A stretch of DNA of 64,000 nt from Blastopirellula sp. J2-11 (GTDB lineage Bacteria > Planctomycetota > Planctomycetia > Pirellulales > Pirellulaceae). Position 1 is the stretch's first letter. Every line of letters begins with the position of its first letter. Positions 1 through 10,003 of this stretch are shown here, in pieces. Position numbers and translations under genes: made by a program. The notes below the pieces were generated by a model that saw only the letters and a list, made by a program, of their open reading frames with translations, was not told the DNA's origin and made no database searches. The stretch lies in NCBI RefSeq assembly GCF_024584705.1, contig NZ_CP097384.1, forward strand, positions 4,774,001 to 4,838,000, written 5' to 3'.

Positions 1-1134
1 GGCGTCGGCGAATTCTTTGAAGTGACCCGGCGAACGCGGAATCGTTTTTTCCGGCCCCTCGTAATCCTTGTACTGAGCTTCCGGCAGCAATTGGAAGATG
101 GCGCCATAATCGTTGGACGAATAGATACGCCCTTTGTCGCCGATCAGCAAGCAACCGCTGTTGGCGACTTTGCCCTCGCCATCGCGCGGCACGCCGTCCA
201 ACAGTTCATTGTCAGGCATCTTACCGCCGTCGTACCAGAACAACTGGCAAGCCGGACGACCGTTCAGTTCCGGGAACTCGAAGGTGATCGTCGACCATTT
301 TGGGTAGGTGATGCCGTTGTGGCCCGAGGTGACCGCTTCGACCGAAGTGGGATCACGCAGCTTCAAAGCCATGTACGGCATGTTGACCGTATGGCAAGCC
401 ATGTCGCCCAAGGCGCCGGTGCCGAATTCCCAGAAACCGCGCCATTTGAATGGGTGGATGTCGGGACGATAGTCGATCGCTTTGGCCGGACCAATGAAGT
501 TGTCCCAGTGGATATTCTCTGGTGTCGGCTCTACTTCAGCGTAACCTTGACCTTGCGGCCAAATCGGGCGATTGGTCCAAACGTGGACCGCCTGCACGTT
601 GCCGATCGCGCCCGACTGAATGACCTCGGCGGCGCGACGCAGGCCGGAGTGCGAAGTTCCCTGATTACCCATTTGGGTCATCACTTTGTTTTCGCGAGCG
701 ATTTCGCCCAAACGACGCGCTTCGTAGATGCTGTGGGTCAGCGGCTTTTGCGTAAAGCAGTGCTTGCCCGCTTTCATTGCGGTAGCCGAGACGACTGCAT
801 GGCAATGATCAGGCGTGCTGACCGTCACCGCGTCAATCTCTTTGTCCATCTCGTCGAGCATCTTGCGATAGTCGTTGTACTTCTTGGCGCCTTCGAAATC
901 AGCGGCGGCTTTGTTCAGGTTGTTGTCGTCAATATCGCAGATCGCGACGATGTTGCCGGCACGGCTCGCATCGCGTGAATCGCTCGAACCTTTGCCCTGC
1001 ACGCCGATGCAAGCGAAGTTGATTTGTTCATTCGGCGATTTCGATTCCGCCGCTTGCATATTGGACGCCCAAAAGCCGACGCCCGCAGCCGCCGAAACTT
1101 TCAGAAAATCACGACGGTTATTATTCATTGTCAT
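1..1134 (-). CDS. Gfo/Idh/MocA-family oxidoreductase, Tat-exported (3' end outside window)
   Basis: Partial gene running off the left edge; 378 codons are visible and open. The start ATG at 1134 is preceded by TTAGGAG about nine bases away; a second in-frame ATG lies at 1128. The N-terminus has a twin-arginine signal ([18 protein letters not shown]), as in many planctomycetal secreted oxidoreductases. A Rossmann-type segment follows ([19 protein letters not shown], then [10 protein letters not shown]), then the family hallmark TQKPLTHS, equivalent to the EKP loop. Family members are NAD(P)-dependent sugar or inositol dehydrogenases; the substrate cannot be read here. The [15 protein letters not shown] region fits the periplasmic planctomycetal subgroup. 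It is separated by about 310 bases from mnmE, so probably a separate transcript. Confidence 0.9.
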   Translation of the reverse strand, partial: MTMNNNRRDFLKVSAAAGVGFWASNMQAAESKSPNEQINFACIGVQGKGSSDSRDASRAGNIVAICDIDDNNLNKAAADFEGAKKYNDYRKMLDEMDKEIDAVTVSTPDHCHAVVSATAMKAGKHCFTQKPLTHSIYEARRLGEIARENKVMTQMGNQGTSHSGLRRAAEVIQSGAIGNVQAVHVWTNRPIWPQGQGYAEVEPTPENIHWDNFIGPAKAIDYRPDIHPFKWRGFWEFGTGALGDMACHTVNMPYMALKLRDPTSVEAVTSGHNGITYPKWSTITFEFPELNGRPACQLFWYDGGKMPDNELLDGVPRDGEGKVANSGCLLIGDKGRIYSSNDYGAIFQLLPEAQYKDYEGPEKTIPRSPGHFKEFADA

Positions 1135-1446
1135 CGAGGGTAACTCCTAATCCGGTGATCAACATCAACCACAAACGACAAGGTAGGTCGCTCACGCTTG
1201 GCGAAATCGATGTGGCGTTGAGAGAGGGCGGGCGGTTTGTGCTTGAACGGAAATACATTCAATCGTACTGACCGTTGGTGGGCACAATTTACCACCGTAT
1301 TGCTCTACGATACCGGGTCACTGCACATTCTGCAATTAAGAGAGACCGTGAAACGGGCAAAATCCCTTAACTAATTGTCAGAATTAGGCAGTTTTGTGCA
1401 GACCCTCCGATCGATATAGGGGGCGCAACCATTCTCAATTTGTCAA
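1135..1446. other. Intergenic stretch between oxidoreductase gene and mnmE
   Basis: About 310 bases with no convincing gene. Both neighbours are on the minus strand, so this stretch should hold the mnmE 3' end and the oxidoreductase promoter. The only element I can support is the AGGAG ribosome-binding site just before 1134. No clear hairpin terminator or repeat was seen. Confidence 0.4.
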
Positions 1447-2784
1447 TTATTTCCCGATACAGAATCGGCTAAAAATCACGTCCAAGATATCATCGGTCGC
1501 GATCGCTCCGACGACTCGCCCCAGCTCGGACAGCGCCATTCGGATCTCGACGGCGATCAATTCTTCCCCTAAACCGTACTGAGCAGCACTTAGCGCCGCC
1601 GCAAGTGAATCTGCCGCTTGTTCCAAACTTGCTCGACACCGACTAGCGGTCGCATCATCCGCCGCTGGCAGTGCGGCCAGCATTTCCGCGATCGCCTCCC
1701 GCAGTTGGGTGATTCCTACGCCGTTCGCAACGCTGGTCGTGATTCCCGCGGTTACGGTCGGAGTCGTCAAGTCGCATTTGGTCAGCACAAGCAACCGGCG
1801 ATCTTCCGGCGATTCGTTCCACAGTCGCCATTCGACGTCGGTCGCTGCACGACTTGCATCGAAGCAGACGATCCGCAGATCAGCGCGGCTCACTTGGTCG
1901 CCGCCAAGTCGTTGCGCCGACTGCTGCGGCCCTGCTTGAACTTCCTCTAGTCCTGCCGTATCGATCAGCGCGACTTGTTCGCCGCCGATGACGATCGTCT
2001 TTTGCAGCGTGTCGCGTGTGGTTCCAGCAACATCGGCCACGATCGCCGTCGACTCGCCGGCAATCGCGTTAAACAGGCTGCTTTTCCCGACATTCGGCGC
2101 GCCGCAGAAAACGACCTTGATCGTTTTTTCACCGGCGTCGCGACCCGAGAGCTGCGCCAACGATTGTTCGACGCAGAGTTGAGCCTCTTGAAGCTGAGCA
2201 CAGAGCGCTGCGGAAGAGATGAACTCAATGTCTTCTTCGACAAAGTCGAGACCTGCCTCCAAATGGGCTAATAGCTCCAGCAGTTGTCGTCGCGCTTCAG
2301 CCAGCGGAGAAGAAAGTCCGCCGGCAAGCTGCGTCAGCGATTGCTTCAAGCGCGCATCCCCTTCGGCGTCGATCACGCCGAGCACTGCTTCGGCTTGGGT
2401 CAGATCGAGCCGCCCAGCGAGAAATGCCCGCAGCGTAAACTCGCCCGGTTCAGCCATGCGAGCGCCATGCCGACATGCCGCGGCGACCAGCTCTTCTAAG
2501 AGCGGAGGAGAACCGATCGTATGAATTTCGATCGAAGGTTGCCGCGTGTAACTGCGATCGTCCGGCCAATAATAAAGATCGCACGCCAGCTGACGATCAA
2601 CGACTTTGGCTGTCGCTGCGGCCATTGCGGACCGACGACCGAACGTCGCCGGCGTCTCGCGCAGCTCAAGCCATGGCTCGACACAGCGATAGGCGGCGGG
2701 TCCGCTGATGCGAACGACCCCGCGCAGCGCCCCGTTGGCTCCGCTGCCGATCGCCACGATGGTGTCTTCCAATGCGGCCGACAT
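1447..2784 (-). CDS. mnmE: tRNA uridine-5-carboxymethylaminomethyl modification GTPase MnmE
   Basis: 445 residues, the normal length for MnmE (TrmE), which with MnmG modifies the wobble uridine of certain tRNAs. The N-terminal tetrahydrofolate-binding domain begins MSAALEDTIVAIGS, and GEFTLRAFLAGRLDL is at about residues 114-128. The inserted G domain shows GAPNVGKSS (228-236), DVAGTTRD (251-258), DTAGL (275-279) and TKCD (345-348). The protein ends FCIGK, the catalytic C-terminal cysteine motif. ATG start at 2784, 27 bases downstream of the yidC stop, so yidC-mnmE are probably co-transcribed, a common bacterial pairing. No anomalies seen. Confidence 0.97.
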   Translation of the reverse strand: MSAALEDTIVAIGSGANGALRGVVRISGPAAYRCVEPWLELRETPATFGRRSAMAAATAKVVDRQLACDLYYWPDDRSYTRQPSIEIHTIGSPPLLEELVAAACRHGARMAEPGEFTLRAFLAGRLDLTQAEAVLGVIDAEGDARLKQSLTQLAGGLSSPLAEARRQLLELLAHLEAGLDFVEEDIEFISSAALCAQLQEAQLCVEQSLAQLSGRDAGEKTIKVVFCGAPNVGKSSLFNAIAGESTAIVADVAGTTRDTLQKTIVIGGEQVALIDTAGLEEVQAGPQQSAQRLGGDQVSRADLRIVCFDASRAATDVEWRLWNESPEDRRLLVLTKCDLTTPTVTAGITTSVANGVGITQLREAIAEMLAALPAADDATASRCRASLEQAADSLAAALSAAQYGLGEELIAVEIRMALSELGRVVGAIATDDILDVIFSRFCIGK

Positions 2785-2811
2785 GCCAGATCCGTCGCCT
2801 TCCCGCTTCGC

Positions 2812-5175
2812 TTATTTCTTGCCTGACGGTCGTTTCTTCGGCTTTTTCGCAGTGACCGTATCAGACGGCGGCGGCAGATCCACTAACTTCGGCTTGGGGA
2901 TCATTTTGCGTTCCAAGATGCCCCAGACGCTTTGCGTGATGAAGTAGATGCAAAGACCAGACGGCACGCGGAAGAACATGAAGCCGATGAAGACCATCAT
3001 GTAGGTCATCATCTGCTGCTGCATCTTCTGTTGCTCATCCACTGCCGGCGGCATGAACATCTTTTGCTGAATCAGAAAGAGCGCGATCGTGAACAGCGGC
3101 AGAATATTCAGATAAGGGCCCAGGAACAAAAAGCTGGCCGGAAAACTGGCCGAAGGATGAATCGTCATAAAGTCAGGCAGTACGCCGACCCAATACCAGG
3201 CCTGGTCAGGCGCCGAGAGATTCGAGCACCACTCAATGCCCGGAATAAACGGAGCTTGGCGCAATTGGATATCAACCGCCAACGCGCGATAGAGCCCCAG
3301 GAAGATCGGCAACTGCAGAAACATGACGCCGCAACCGCCGAGCGGATTGAAGTTGTACTTCGTGAACAGCTCTTGCTGCGCCTGACGCTGCTTGATCGGG
3401 TCTTCTTTGTACATCTCGCTGATCTTCTTCATCTCCGGCGCGAGTTGCTGTTGGATCAGCATGTTGCGCGCCTGCTTACGGCTCAGCGGGAACAAGCACC
3501 CGCGCACCATCAGCGTCAGGAAGATGATCCCCAAACCATAGGGGATGTACAGGTAGTCATGCATGAAGTGCAGCACGGCCAACAGCGCCGTCGACACGTA
3601 ATGGAACCAACCGTAATACTCAAGATTTTGCAGGCCGTAGTGGGCCAGCAACTCTTCTTTCTTCGGTCCCGAGAAAATGGTGCACGACAGTTCAAACGGA
3701 TTGTCACCGGGCTCGATCGTCTCGGTCGCTCCATCCAAGCGATAGGTGCAATCGGTTCGTTGCTTTTGTTCTTCATCGACGACGGCGGCGACAATCGCCG
3801 CTCCGCGTGACAAAGGGGGGCCCTTGTCAGGCTCGGCAAAGACCATCGCCGACGAGAAATAAACAGCGTCGACGCCGACAAACTTGGGTTTAATCTGATC
3901 GTCGACTTTGAACATCGAGATCTGGCGATCACTCTCTAGGTCTTGCGCTTTGGCGATAATCTTGGAGACGGTGAACATGTCGTAATCGCCTTTGGACGAT
4001 TCCCAGACCACGTCACGCAAACCGGCCCCGCCCCAGCCGCGGGCGATTTTGTTGCTGTACCACCAGCCTTCGGTCGGCAGCCCCGTGGCGCCGAACTGAC
4101 GAAACGCCGCGTCGACCGATTCCGTTCCATCATTGAAAACCTGCAGCGTGTACTTCAATCCGTACGGCTGATAATTGGGATCGGCGTTGGCCTCGACCGG
4201 CTTCTTCGGCAGTTGAAACGTTTTAACCAAACGCAGTTTGGCGAAGCGAACTCCCTGCGGCAGATCCTTCGGCGTCACCAAGGTTTCAAACTGTACGATC
4301 GTCGGATCTTCGTTTTCGACCAATCGCCAGTTCTTCGTAACCAGCGGCAAGTCGTTGATCTGTTTGCCTTCGGCCGGAATCATCGAGCCGTTGATCCGCG
4401 CCAGCGAAGTCAGGTAGGCGGAAGGATGTTCGACGGTGCGCGGCATGCCGGTGATCTCGTCAATCACTTCCGACACTTCCGGCTTGATCACTTCCAACGG
4501 AAGATCAGTCAACGTCGCCGAGTAGGTCAACAATTGAACCGCATCGGCGCCCTTCCGTTCGACGACCAGTTCGATCGCGTCGCCCGGCTTGGTCAGTTTC
4601 AGCGCGTCGACGTAGGACTGCACGTCGACCACTTCTTCGCCGGCAAGCGATTTAATGATGTCGCCAACCTGCAGACCGACGCCCGATTTCGCATCTTTGG
4701 GAGTCGCCAGTGCGGCCGGCGTTCCAGGGCCGACGACGCGAATCTCGCATCCGGCGACCGCGTCATACGGCATCAGCCATCCGAAATAACCGCCGAGATG
4801 GCGATCTTCGAGACTCTTGTATTTATCGGCCGGCAGTTCGATGCGAGCGACCGAGCCGCCGCGCGTGTCAAATGTGACCAGCATGTCGGCGTCGGAGGAA
4901 GCAACCGAGCCGAGCGTCACAAACTTGCGCGGCTGCTGCTCTTCTTGGACCGCCTCGTCCGCATTTTCGGCCTCTTCCGCCGGTTTGATTTCGGGATCGG
5001 GCTTGTCATCACCGGCGCCATCGCCCGCTTTGGGCTGATCCTTGTTTTCGGCAACTTCCGCTTGCTCTGCGCCTGGGTTCTCTGGCTGAGCGTCTTGATT
5101 ACGACGACCGAGCATCTGGAACGTCATGAGCATCGCGACAGCGATCAGAGAAAACGCGATTACACGACGTTCCAC
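2812..5175 (-). CDS. yidC: Membrane protein insertase YidC with PDZ-like insertion in the periplasmic domain
   Basis: 787 residues, longer than a typical YidC of about 550. It starts with GTG at 5175, preceded by AAGG. TM1 (residues 5-22) is followed by an acidic, low-complexity linker (about 25-85) and then the periplasmic P1 domain. Within P1, residues about 145-215 read like a PDZ domain: GTPAAL, then GLQVGDIIKSLAGEEV, then LKLTKPGDAIELVVERKG. The C-terminal Oxa1/YidC core is complete: a conserved TM arginine in LMVRGCLFPLSRKQ, the cytoplasmic hairpin, NPLGGCGVMFLQLPIFLGLYRAL, and a final TM region with a basic tail (KKPKKRPSGKK). It inserts and folds inner-membrane proteins. Upstream of mnmE, probably one operon. 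The PDZ assignment is by motif only. Confidence 0.96.
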   Translation of the reverse strand: MERRVIAFSLIAVAMLMTFQMLGRRNQDAQPENPGAEQAEVAENKDQPKAGDGAGDDKPDPEIKPAEEAENADEAVQEEQQPRKFVTLGSVASSDADMLVTFDTRGGSVARIELPADKYKSLEDRHLGGYFGWLMPYDAVAGCEIRVVGPGTPAALATPKDAKSGVGLQVGDIIKSLAGEEVVDVQSYVDALKLTKPGDAIELVVERKGADAVQLLTYSATLTDLPLEVIKPEVSEVIDEITGMPRTVEHPSAYLTSLARINGSMIPAEGKQINDLPLVTKNWRLVENEDPTIVQFETLVTPKDLPQGVRFAKLRLVKTFQLPKKPVEANADPNYQPYGLKYTLQVFNDGTESVDAAFRQFGATGLPTEGWWYSNKIARGWGGAGLRDVVWESSKGDYDMFTVSKIIAKAQDLESDRQISMFKVDDQIKPKFVGVDAVYFSSAMVFAEPDKGPPLSRGAAIVAAVVDEEQKQRTDCTYRLDGATETIEPGDNPFELSCTIFSGPKKEELLAHYGLQNLEYYGWFHYVSTALLAVLHFMHDYLYIPYGLGIIFLTLMVRGCLFPLSRKQARNMLIQQQLAPEMKKISEMYKEDPIKQRQAQQELFTKYNFNPLGGCGVMFLQLPIFLGLYRALAVDIQLRQAPFIPGIEWCSNLSAPDQAWYWVGVLPDFMTIHPSASFPASFLFLGPYLNILPLFTIALFLIQQKMFMPPAVDEQQKMQQQMMTYMMVFIGFMFFRVPSGLCIYFITQSVWGILERKMIPKPKLVDLPPPSDTVTAKKPKKRPSGKK

Positions 5176-5386
5176 AACTTCAAACCTTGCTGGACGAAAT
5201 AATTAGGCGCCGCCCCTGAACAGGGCGCCGCGATCAAAGCCTATTTGGATGTATTCTCATGGGATGGGCGAATCTTGCAACCACATCGCGCAAAACAAGA
5301 CAAAACCATTACGTCTATTTCGCCTCAAAGCGCCGTGTGGAGACAGTTAAGCCGCTGCTAGCGAGAATGGCGCGATTATCGCGGAT

Positions 5387-6139
5387 TTAACGCCCGTCTG
5401 ACAGACGGTCCGCTTGGGTGTTATCGAGACTGTCAATTGCCCGAATCTTGGCGGCCGTCGCCGCAATATCGTAAGAAACGCGGCGAAATTCGACTTCTTC
5501 GTCGTGAACCACTACGTAACTGCTGCGAGAATCGCCGTCTCGCGGCTGCCCCACACTGCCGACATTCACCATCAGCTTGCGCTGACCCATCTGATACCGA
5601 TTATTCTCGAGATCCGCCGACGGGATAAACGAGAAATCGTCAGCAAATACCCCCGGCACGTGCGTATGCCCCTGCAGACAATACTTGGGAATGATCGAAA
5701 AAATCCGTTCCAGCTTGCGACTGTTGTAGATGTCTTCAGGAAAAACGTACTCGTTCAGCGGATTTCGGGCCGAACCGTGTACGTACATCCAGTCCCCCTC
5801 GATCCGAGTTCGCGGCAATTCGCACAGAAATTTCCACCGTTTGGCGACTTCCGGGTCGGTATCACCGCCGTTTTCCAGTTGCTCGCGCGTCCAAAAGATC
5901 GCACGTTCGGCCCCTTGGCTGAACCCTTCGGGATCAAACAGAGCGGCCTGATCGTGATTCCCCAGAATACAAAAATCGAATCGCCGCGCGGCGTCGACGC
6001 ATTCGCGAGGATTGGGACCATAGCCGACGATGTCTCCCAGACAGTAGATCTCGGAGATCCCGATCGAAGCGATGTCGGCAAGGACCGCGGTTAGCGCTTC
6101 GAGATTGCCGTGGATGTCGCTGACGATCGCGCGTTTCAT
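5387..6139 (-). CDS. Calcineurin-like metallophosphoesterase (tandem copy 2)
   Basis: 250 residues. Shows the complete metallophosphoesterase signature in order: [10 protein letters not shown] (residues 8-17), [21 protein letters not shown] and QGHTHVPG. These supply the Asp/His/Asn ligands of a dinuclear metal centre. The family includes MJ0936/YfcE-type phosphodiesterases and ApaH-like phosphatases; substrate unknown. It is homologous along its full length to the gene just upstream (6185-6937, equal length), from which it is separated by 45 bases. This is a tandem duplication, probably co-transcribed. Motifs are intact in both copies, so both are predicted active. Cytoplasmic; no signal peptide. 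Confidence 0.92.
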   Translation of the reverse strand: MKRAIVSDIHGNLEALTAVLADIASIGISEIYCLGDIVGYGPNPRECVDAARRFDFCILGNHDQAALFDPEGFSQGAERAIFWTREQLENGGDTDPEVAKRWKFLCELPRTRIEGDWMYVHGSARNPLNEYVFPEDIYNSRKLERIFSIIPKYCLQGHTHVPGVFADDFSFIPSADLENNRYQMGQRKLMVNVGSVGQPRDGDSRSSYVVVHDEEVEFRRVSYDIAATAAKIRAIDSLDNTQADRLSDGR

Positions 6140-6184
6140 CGAAGTCGTCTCTGAAGGGCTAGCGGCAATGGGTGCGGCAGAATC

Positions 6185-6937
6185 CTATCTGCCGTCTTTC
6201 AAACGGTCGCCCAACATATTGTCGAGGTCCGGTATGTCGTAGATCTTTTTGGCGGTGGCGCTGACATCGTATTCGACGCGGCGGTACATCACCGACTCTT
6301 CCGTCAGGATCACATAGCACGAACGAGGATCGCCGTCTCGCGGTTGTCCGACGCTGCCGACATTAAACATCGCCCGCTCGTCTCCCAAGCGATAGACGTT
6401 ATCGCATTCATCCGGCCCGAAGAACTCGAGACTCGGCGTGAAGATGCCTGGGATGTGCGTGTGCCCTTGGAAACAAAATCGATCGAGTCGATCGAACAGG
6501 TTTTCCATCTTCCGTTGATTGTAGACGTCTTCTGGAAAAACGTATTCATTCGTGGGGTCACGCGGCGATCCATGCACAAACAAGCGATTCGGCTCCATGT
6601 GCGTTCGCGGCAGTTCGCCGAGAAAGTCCCACCGTTCGTTGACGACATTAGGACCGCCGGTAGAGTTATCAATTTGGTCTCGCGTCCACAAAATGGCGCG
6701 AAATGCGACCGGATTGAAGCCATCGGGATCAAACAGGGCCGCTTGATCGTGATTGCCCAATAGGCACATCGTGCATTTGCGACGGACAAGATCCAGACAT
6801 TCGACTGGATTCGGACCATAGCCGATAACATCCCCCAGGCAGTAGATCTCGGTGATACCCTGCTGTCGGATGTCGTCTAGAACCGCGGTCAGCGCTTCTA
6901 GATTGCCATGGATGTCGCTAATCAGCGCTCGTTTCAA
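6185..6937 (-). CDS. Calcineurin-like metallophosphoesterase (tandem copy 1)
   Basis: 250 residues with [31 protein letters not shown] and FQGHTHIPG, a full set of metal ligands. The start codon appears to be TTG at 6937, preceded by AAAGG about 11 bases away; the next gene's homologous start is ATG, which supports this N-terminus. It lies divergent from tsaB across 209 bases. Likely a cytoplasmic phosphodiesterase or phosphatase acting on a small phosphorylated molecule. Nothing in the context names a substrate. Confidence 0.92.
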   Translation of the reverse strand: MKRALISDIHGNLEALTAVLDDIRQQGITEIYCLGDVIGYGPNPVECLDLVRRKCTMCLLGNHDQAALFDPDGFNPVAFRAILWTRDQIDNSTGGPNVVNERWDFLGELPRTHMEPNRLFVHGSPRDPTNEYVFPEDVYNQRKMENLFDRLDRFCFQGHTHIPGIFTPSLEFFGPDECDNVYRLGDERAMFNVGSVGQPRDGDPRSCYVILTEESVMYRRVEYDVSATAKKIYDIPDLDNMLGDRLKDGR

Positions 6938-7146
6938 GCCTGACTACCTTTCGTTTACCGAGGGAGGGTATTTCGGGACTGTATTCGGTGCGTCTCCCCT
7001 ACCGGAGCGATGCATCAATGGTAGCCTATAAAGCGATGCGATTGCAGGCCTAGCCCCGAAGTTTAGGTAGGATAAAGACCTAGGTCAAGCATGACCCACA
7101 CTGTCGTCGTCGTCCAGTTTCCTATGTCTAGAAATCTTACATCGCC

Positions 7147-7818
7147 ATGAAGCTGTTGGCACTTGAGACTTCGCTCCGTCAATCTTCCTTTGCCTTGCTG
7201 GAGGGGGATCAACTGTTGCGACAGGTAGAACTTGATCCGGCGCTGCGCACCGCCGCCGCATTAACCCCTGCCCTGGAAGAGGCTTTTCGCAACGTTGATT
7301 GGAGCCCTGGCCAGATCGAGCTGATCGCCGTCTCCCACGGCCCCGGTTCTTTCACCGGGCTGCGAATCGGTGTCGCAACCGCCAAAGCGCTGGCTTACGT
7401 CGCCCAGGCCGAAGTCCTGGGAATCGACACGTTGCGCGTCATCGCCGCCCAGTCGCCGGCCGACGTTCATACCGTCCAAACCATCATCGACGCCCAGCGA
7501 CAAGAGGTCTTCGCGGCGAAATACCAGCGGCAAGAAAGCATTTGGAACGGCGACGATTTGCCCGAAATTGTCGAAATCGACGCCTGGATCGCTTCGCTGC
7601 AACCAGGTGATTGCGTCAGCGGAACAGCACTGGCCAAACTGCGCGAAGAAATTCCCAGCGGCGTTGAAGTTTTGCCAGAGAGATGTTGGCGACCGATGGC
7701 TGCAACCGTCGGACAGTTAGCCTGGACTGACTATCAGTCAGGCGCTCGCGGGGACCATTGGAATTTGGCGCCGCAATACTATCGCAAGAGCGCCGCCGAA
7801 GAAAAACTGGACGGCTAG
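7147..7818 (+). CDS. tsaB: tRNA threonylcarbamoyladenosine biosynthesis protein TsaB
   Basis: 223 residues, typical TsaB length. It begins MKLLALETSLRQSSFALL and has the family motif SHGPGSFTGLRIGVATAKALAY at about residues 62-83, an ASKHA fold. TsaB is the non-catalytic partner of TsaD that supports N6-threonylcarbamoylation of A37 in ANN-decoding tRNAs. The start ATG at 7147 follows a poor ribosome-binding region, but the N-terminus matches the family. Convergent with the ceramidase-like gene, with only three bases between the stop codons and no obvious terminator. Confidence 0.94.
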   Translation: MKLLALETSLRQSSFALLEGDQLLRQVELDPALRTAAALTPALEEAFRNVDWSPGQIELIAVSHGPGSFTGLRIGVATAKALAYVAQAEVLGIDTLRVIAAQSPADVHTVQTIIDAQRQEVFAAKYQRQESIWNGDDLPEIVEIDAWIASLQPGDCVSGTALAKLREEIPSGVEVLPERCWRPMAATVGQLAWTDYQSGARGDHWNLAPQYYRKSAAEEKLDG

Positions 7819-7821
7819 TAC

Positions 7822-9246
7822 CTAATCAGGCGCCACGACCGCATCCAATTCAGCGACGCGGCGGCGCAGCGCCTCCATCACAATCGGCGCTACTTCGACG
7901 CCGCAACTGTTGATCTCGCCATATTGGCGATCATCGCGGCCATAGGCGTACGGCGACTGAGAATCCCATTGGCGTTTGGGAATGATGTAACCAATCTCAT
8001 CGTTCGCCAAGCCAAACAGCATCCACTTTTTGTCGGCCAGGATCGATGCGACGGTCGGTTCGAGTTCAGCGTCTGGATAGTCGGCGTTTGGTTCGGCGGG
8101 CTTCTGAAATTCGCCGTAAACAAGTTCGGGGTAAAGTTCGCCTGGGATGCAGGCAATTCGCAGTTCCCCCAGCGCGACCACCGAAACTTCCGATTTGAGC
8201 CCGGCGTCCTCAGGCCGAAACTCACGGGACACCTGCTTGCCGAAGGTCTCAAAATCGCCGGTCAACGCAAATCCCGGCCGCCGGACGACGTTTAACTTGC
8301 GAGCCAATTTGTAGAGCGGATTCTCCACCGCAATCGCGATCGGCTTGGCTGAGACGGCAAACGGAGTCGCCGTAATCGGCGCCGCCGTATCAATCGCCGC
8401 TGCGGCCAAATGCGCCACGGCGCGCCCATACGCTTCGCAGTAGGCGAAATCCCCTTCTTTCAGTTCGTTCCCTTGTTTGTCATGAAACTGACCACGCGAC
8501 GGAGCCAGCAACCCGCCCACCGCTCCAGAGATATAAACCACAGGGCAGTCATACTTCTTTTTCAACTCCGAGACGGTCGTCGCCGGAAAGTCGCCGGTCA
8601 GCAAGGTATTTCGAGAGCCCATCGCTTCGGGATGCGAGTTCCACTGGACCAACAGTCCAACATCGGCGCCGCTGTCGACCGCTTGAAAGCGGAGAACTCG
8701 CAATGTCGGATCATAGACCTCTGGCAAGCGGCTATCCCGCAGCAACGACGTATCATCGACCGTTCCAAATTTCGCCGTGACCGGCTTCAACTGTTTTTCG
8801 AGCGACGCGACCAGTTCCGAGACACGATCAACGACCAACGATACATAGCTGTCATCGACGCCGCGCGACAAGGGATTAGGCCCCCAAATGCCGATCACAT
8901 CGGGACCTTCGTGACTGTGCGTACTGGCGACGATCGTAAAGTCGACATCGGGCAGGTTATCCCGAATTCGCTGCACATCCGGAAAAGCCAAGCCAATCAG
9001 ATCAACACCGACAATTGCGATCCGCTTGTGTCCGTCATCCAACAACAGGGCTCGGCCCATGATCGGATCATGAACGCCGGATGCGCGGCGATTGTAGCCA
9101 TATCCGGCCAAGAAGACCGGTCGCTCCGCTTTTAATTCCGGGGTCAGATCGACTTCGCCAAATGCGACGCTCAGGGAATCTGCGAAGGAGGTTCCCGGAA
9201 AAACCGTGATCAAGGCAAGGATGATCCATCCCAACTGCTTCGACAT
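7822..9246 (-). CDS. Secreted neutral/alkaline non-lysosomal ceramidase-like protein
   Basis: 474 residues from the ATG at 9246, chosen because AAAGGG lies about seven bases upstream and the product then begins with a clean signal peptide (MSKQLGWIILALITVFPGTSFA). A longer upstream-start version would bury it. The body shows ceramidase-family features: FGEVDLTPE near the mature N-terminus, HDPIMGRALLL, IVASTHSHEGPD (metal-binding His region), LVQWNSHPEAMG and VVYISGAVGGLL. Known family members cleave ceramide, but many planctomycetal homologues are uncharacterised, so the substrate is open. Divergent from the sigma factor gene. Confidence 0.82.
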   Translation of the reverse strand: MSKQLGWIILALITVFPGTSFADSLSVAFGEVDLTPELKAERPVFLAGYGYNRRASGVHDPIMGRALLLDDGHKRIAIVGVDLIGLAFPDVQRIRDNLPDVDFTIVASTHSHEGPDVIGIWGPNPLSRGVDDSYVSLVVDRVSELVASLEKQLKPVTAKFGTVDDTSLLRDSRLPEVYDPTLRVLRFQAVDSGADVGLLVQWNSHPEAMGSRNTLLTGDFPATTVSELKKKYDCPVVYISGAVGGLLAPSRGQFHDKQGNELKEGDFAYCEAYGRAVAHLAAAAIDTAAPITATPFAVSAKPIAIAVENPLYKLARKLNVVRRPGFALTGDFETFGKQVSREFRPEDAGLKSEVSVVALGELRIACIPGELYPELVYGEFQKPAEPNADYPDAELEPTVASILADKKWMLFGLANDEIGYIIPKRQWDSQSPYAYGRDDRQYGEINSCGVEVAPIVMEALRRRVAELDAVVAPD

Positions 9247-9386
9247 CTCGATACCCTTTGATTTTTTTGCTCCGGCTACCCATCTGATCGTGCGCTTCGC
9301 TCGGCGTCGATTCAATGGCGCTGCGGAGAAAATCTACCTTACTTGTCCGAATAGACGCCCGTTTCTCGATCTGGTATTCTCCGAAC

Positions 9387-10001
9387 ATGGAAAGTTTTCA
9401 ACGCCCACTCGCCGATCCCTTCGTTACCGAAGCCGAATTGGTACAGGGCTTACAGTCGGGTGATCCGGCCGCCTTCGAGCGTTTGGTGCGAGACTACAGC
9501 GGGCGAATGCTCGCGGTGGCTCGCCGCTTTTTGACCCAAGAGCAAGATGCCCAAGACGCGTTGCAAGATGCGTTCCTGTCAGCATTTCGGTCAATTAGTC
9601 GGTTCGAGGGAAACTCGCAGTTGTCGACTTGGCTCCACCGGATTGTGGTGAACGCGGCGCTGATGAAATTGCGGACGCGGCGACGGAAACCGGAAAAGCC
9701 GATTGATGATTTGTTGCCGCAATTCTCGGGCAACGGCCATCGCGACGGTCATGAGCCGGCATGGGCCGTTACAATCGATACCGCGGTCAATGACCGAGAA
9801 ATCCGGGAATTAGTTCGCACAAAGATTGCCGAATTGCCAGAATCCTACCGTACCGTTTTGCTGTTACGCGACATCGAACAGATGAGCACCGAAGAAACGG
9901 CGGAAGTTTTGGAACTGACGCCCGGCGCTGTAAAAACTCGCTTACATCGTGCACGCCAGGCGCTCAAAACCTTGCTAGATCCTCACATGCAAGGTGCATA
10001 A
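9387..10001 (+). CDS. ECF RNA polymerase sigma factor
   Basis: 204 residues from ATG 9387; an upstream in-frame start would add an unlikely Arg-rich extension. Region 2 (FERLVRDYSGRMLAVARRF, then DAQDALQDAFLSAFRSISRF, then STWLHRIVVNAALMKLR) and region 4 (LPESYRTVLLLRDIEQMSTEE, then LTPGAVKTRLHRARQAL) are both complete. It directs RNA polymerase to a stress or envelope regulon. The stop codon is two bases before the start of a zinc-finger anti-sigma-type gene, the classic sigma/anti-sigma operon. Transcribed divergently from the ceramidase-like gene; no autoregulatory promoter could be assigned. Confidence 0.94.
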   Translation: MESFQRPLADPFVTEAELVQGLQSGDPAAFERLVRDYSGRMLAVARRFLTQEQDAQDALQDAFLSAFRSISRFEGNSQLSTWLHRIVVNAALMKLRTRRRKPEKPIDDLLPQFSGNGHRDGHEPAWAVTIDTAVNDREIRELVRTKIAELPESYRTVLLLRDIEQMSTEETAEVLELTPGAVKTRLHRARQALKTLLDPHMQGA

Positions 10002-10003
10002 CT

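Noticed and set aside
22-978. 318-codon plus-strand frame
   Set aside because: Antisense to the oxidoreductase gene, which has a Tat signal and family motifs in the other strand.
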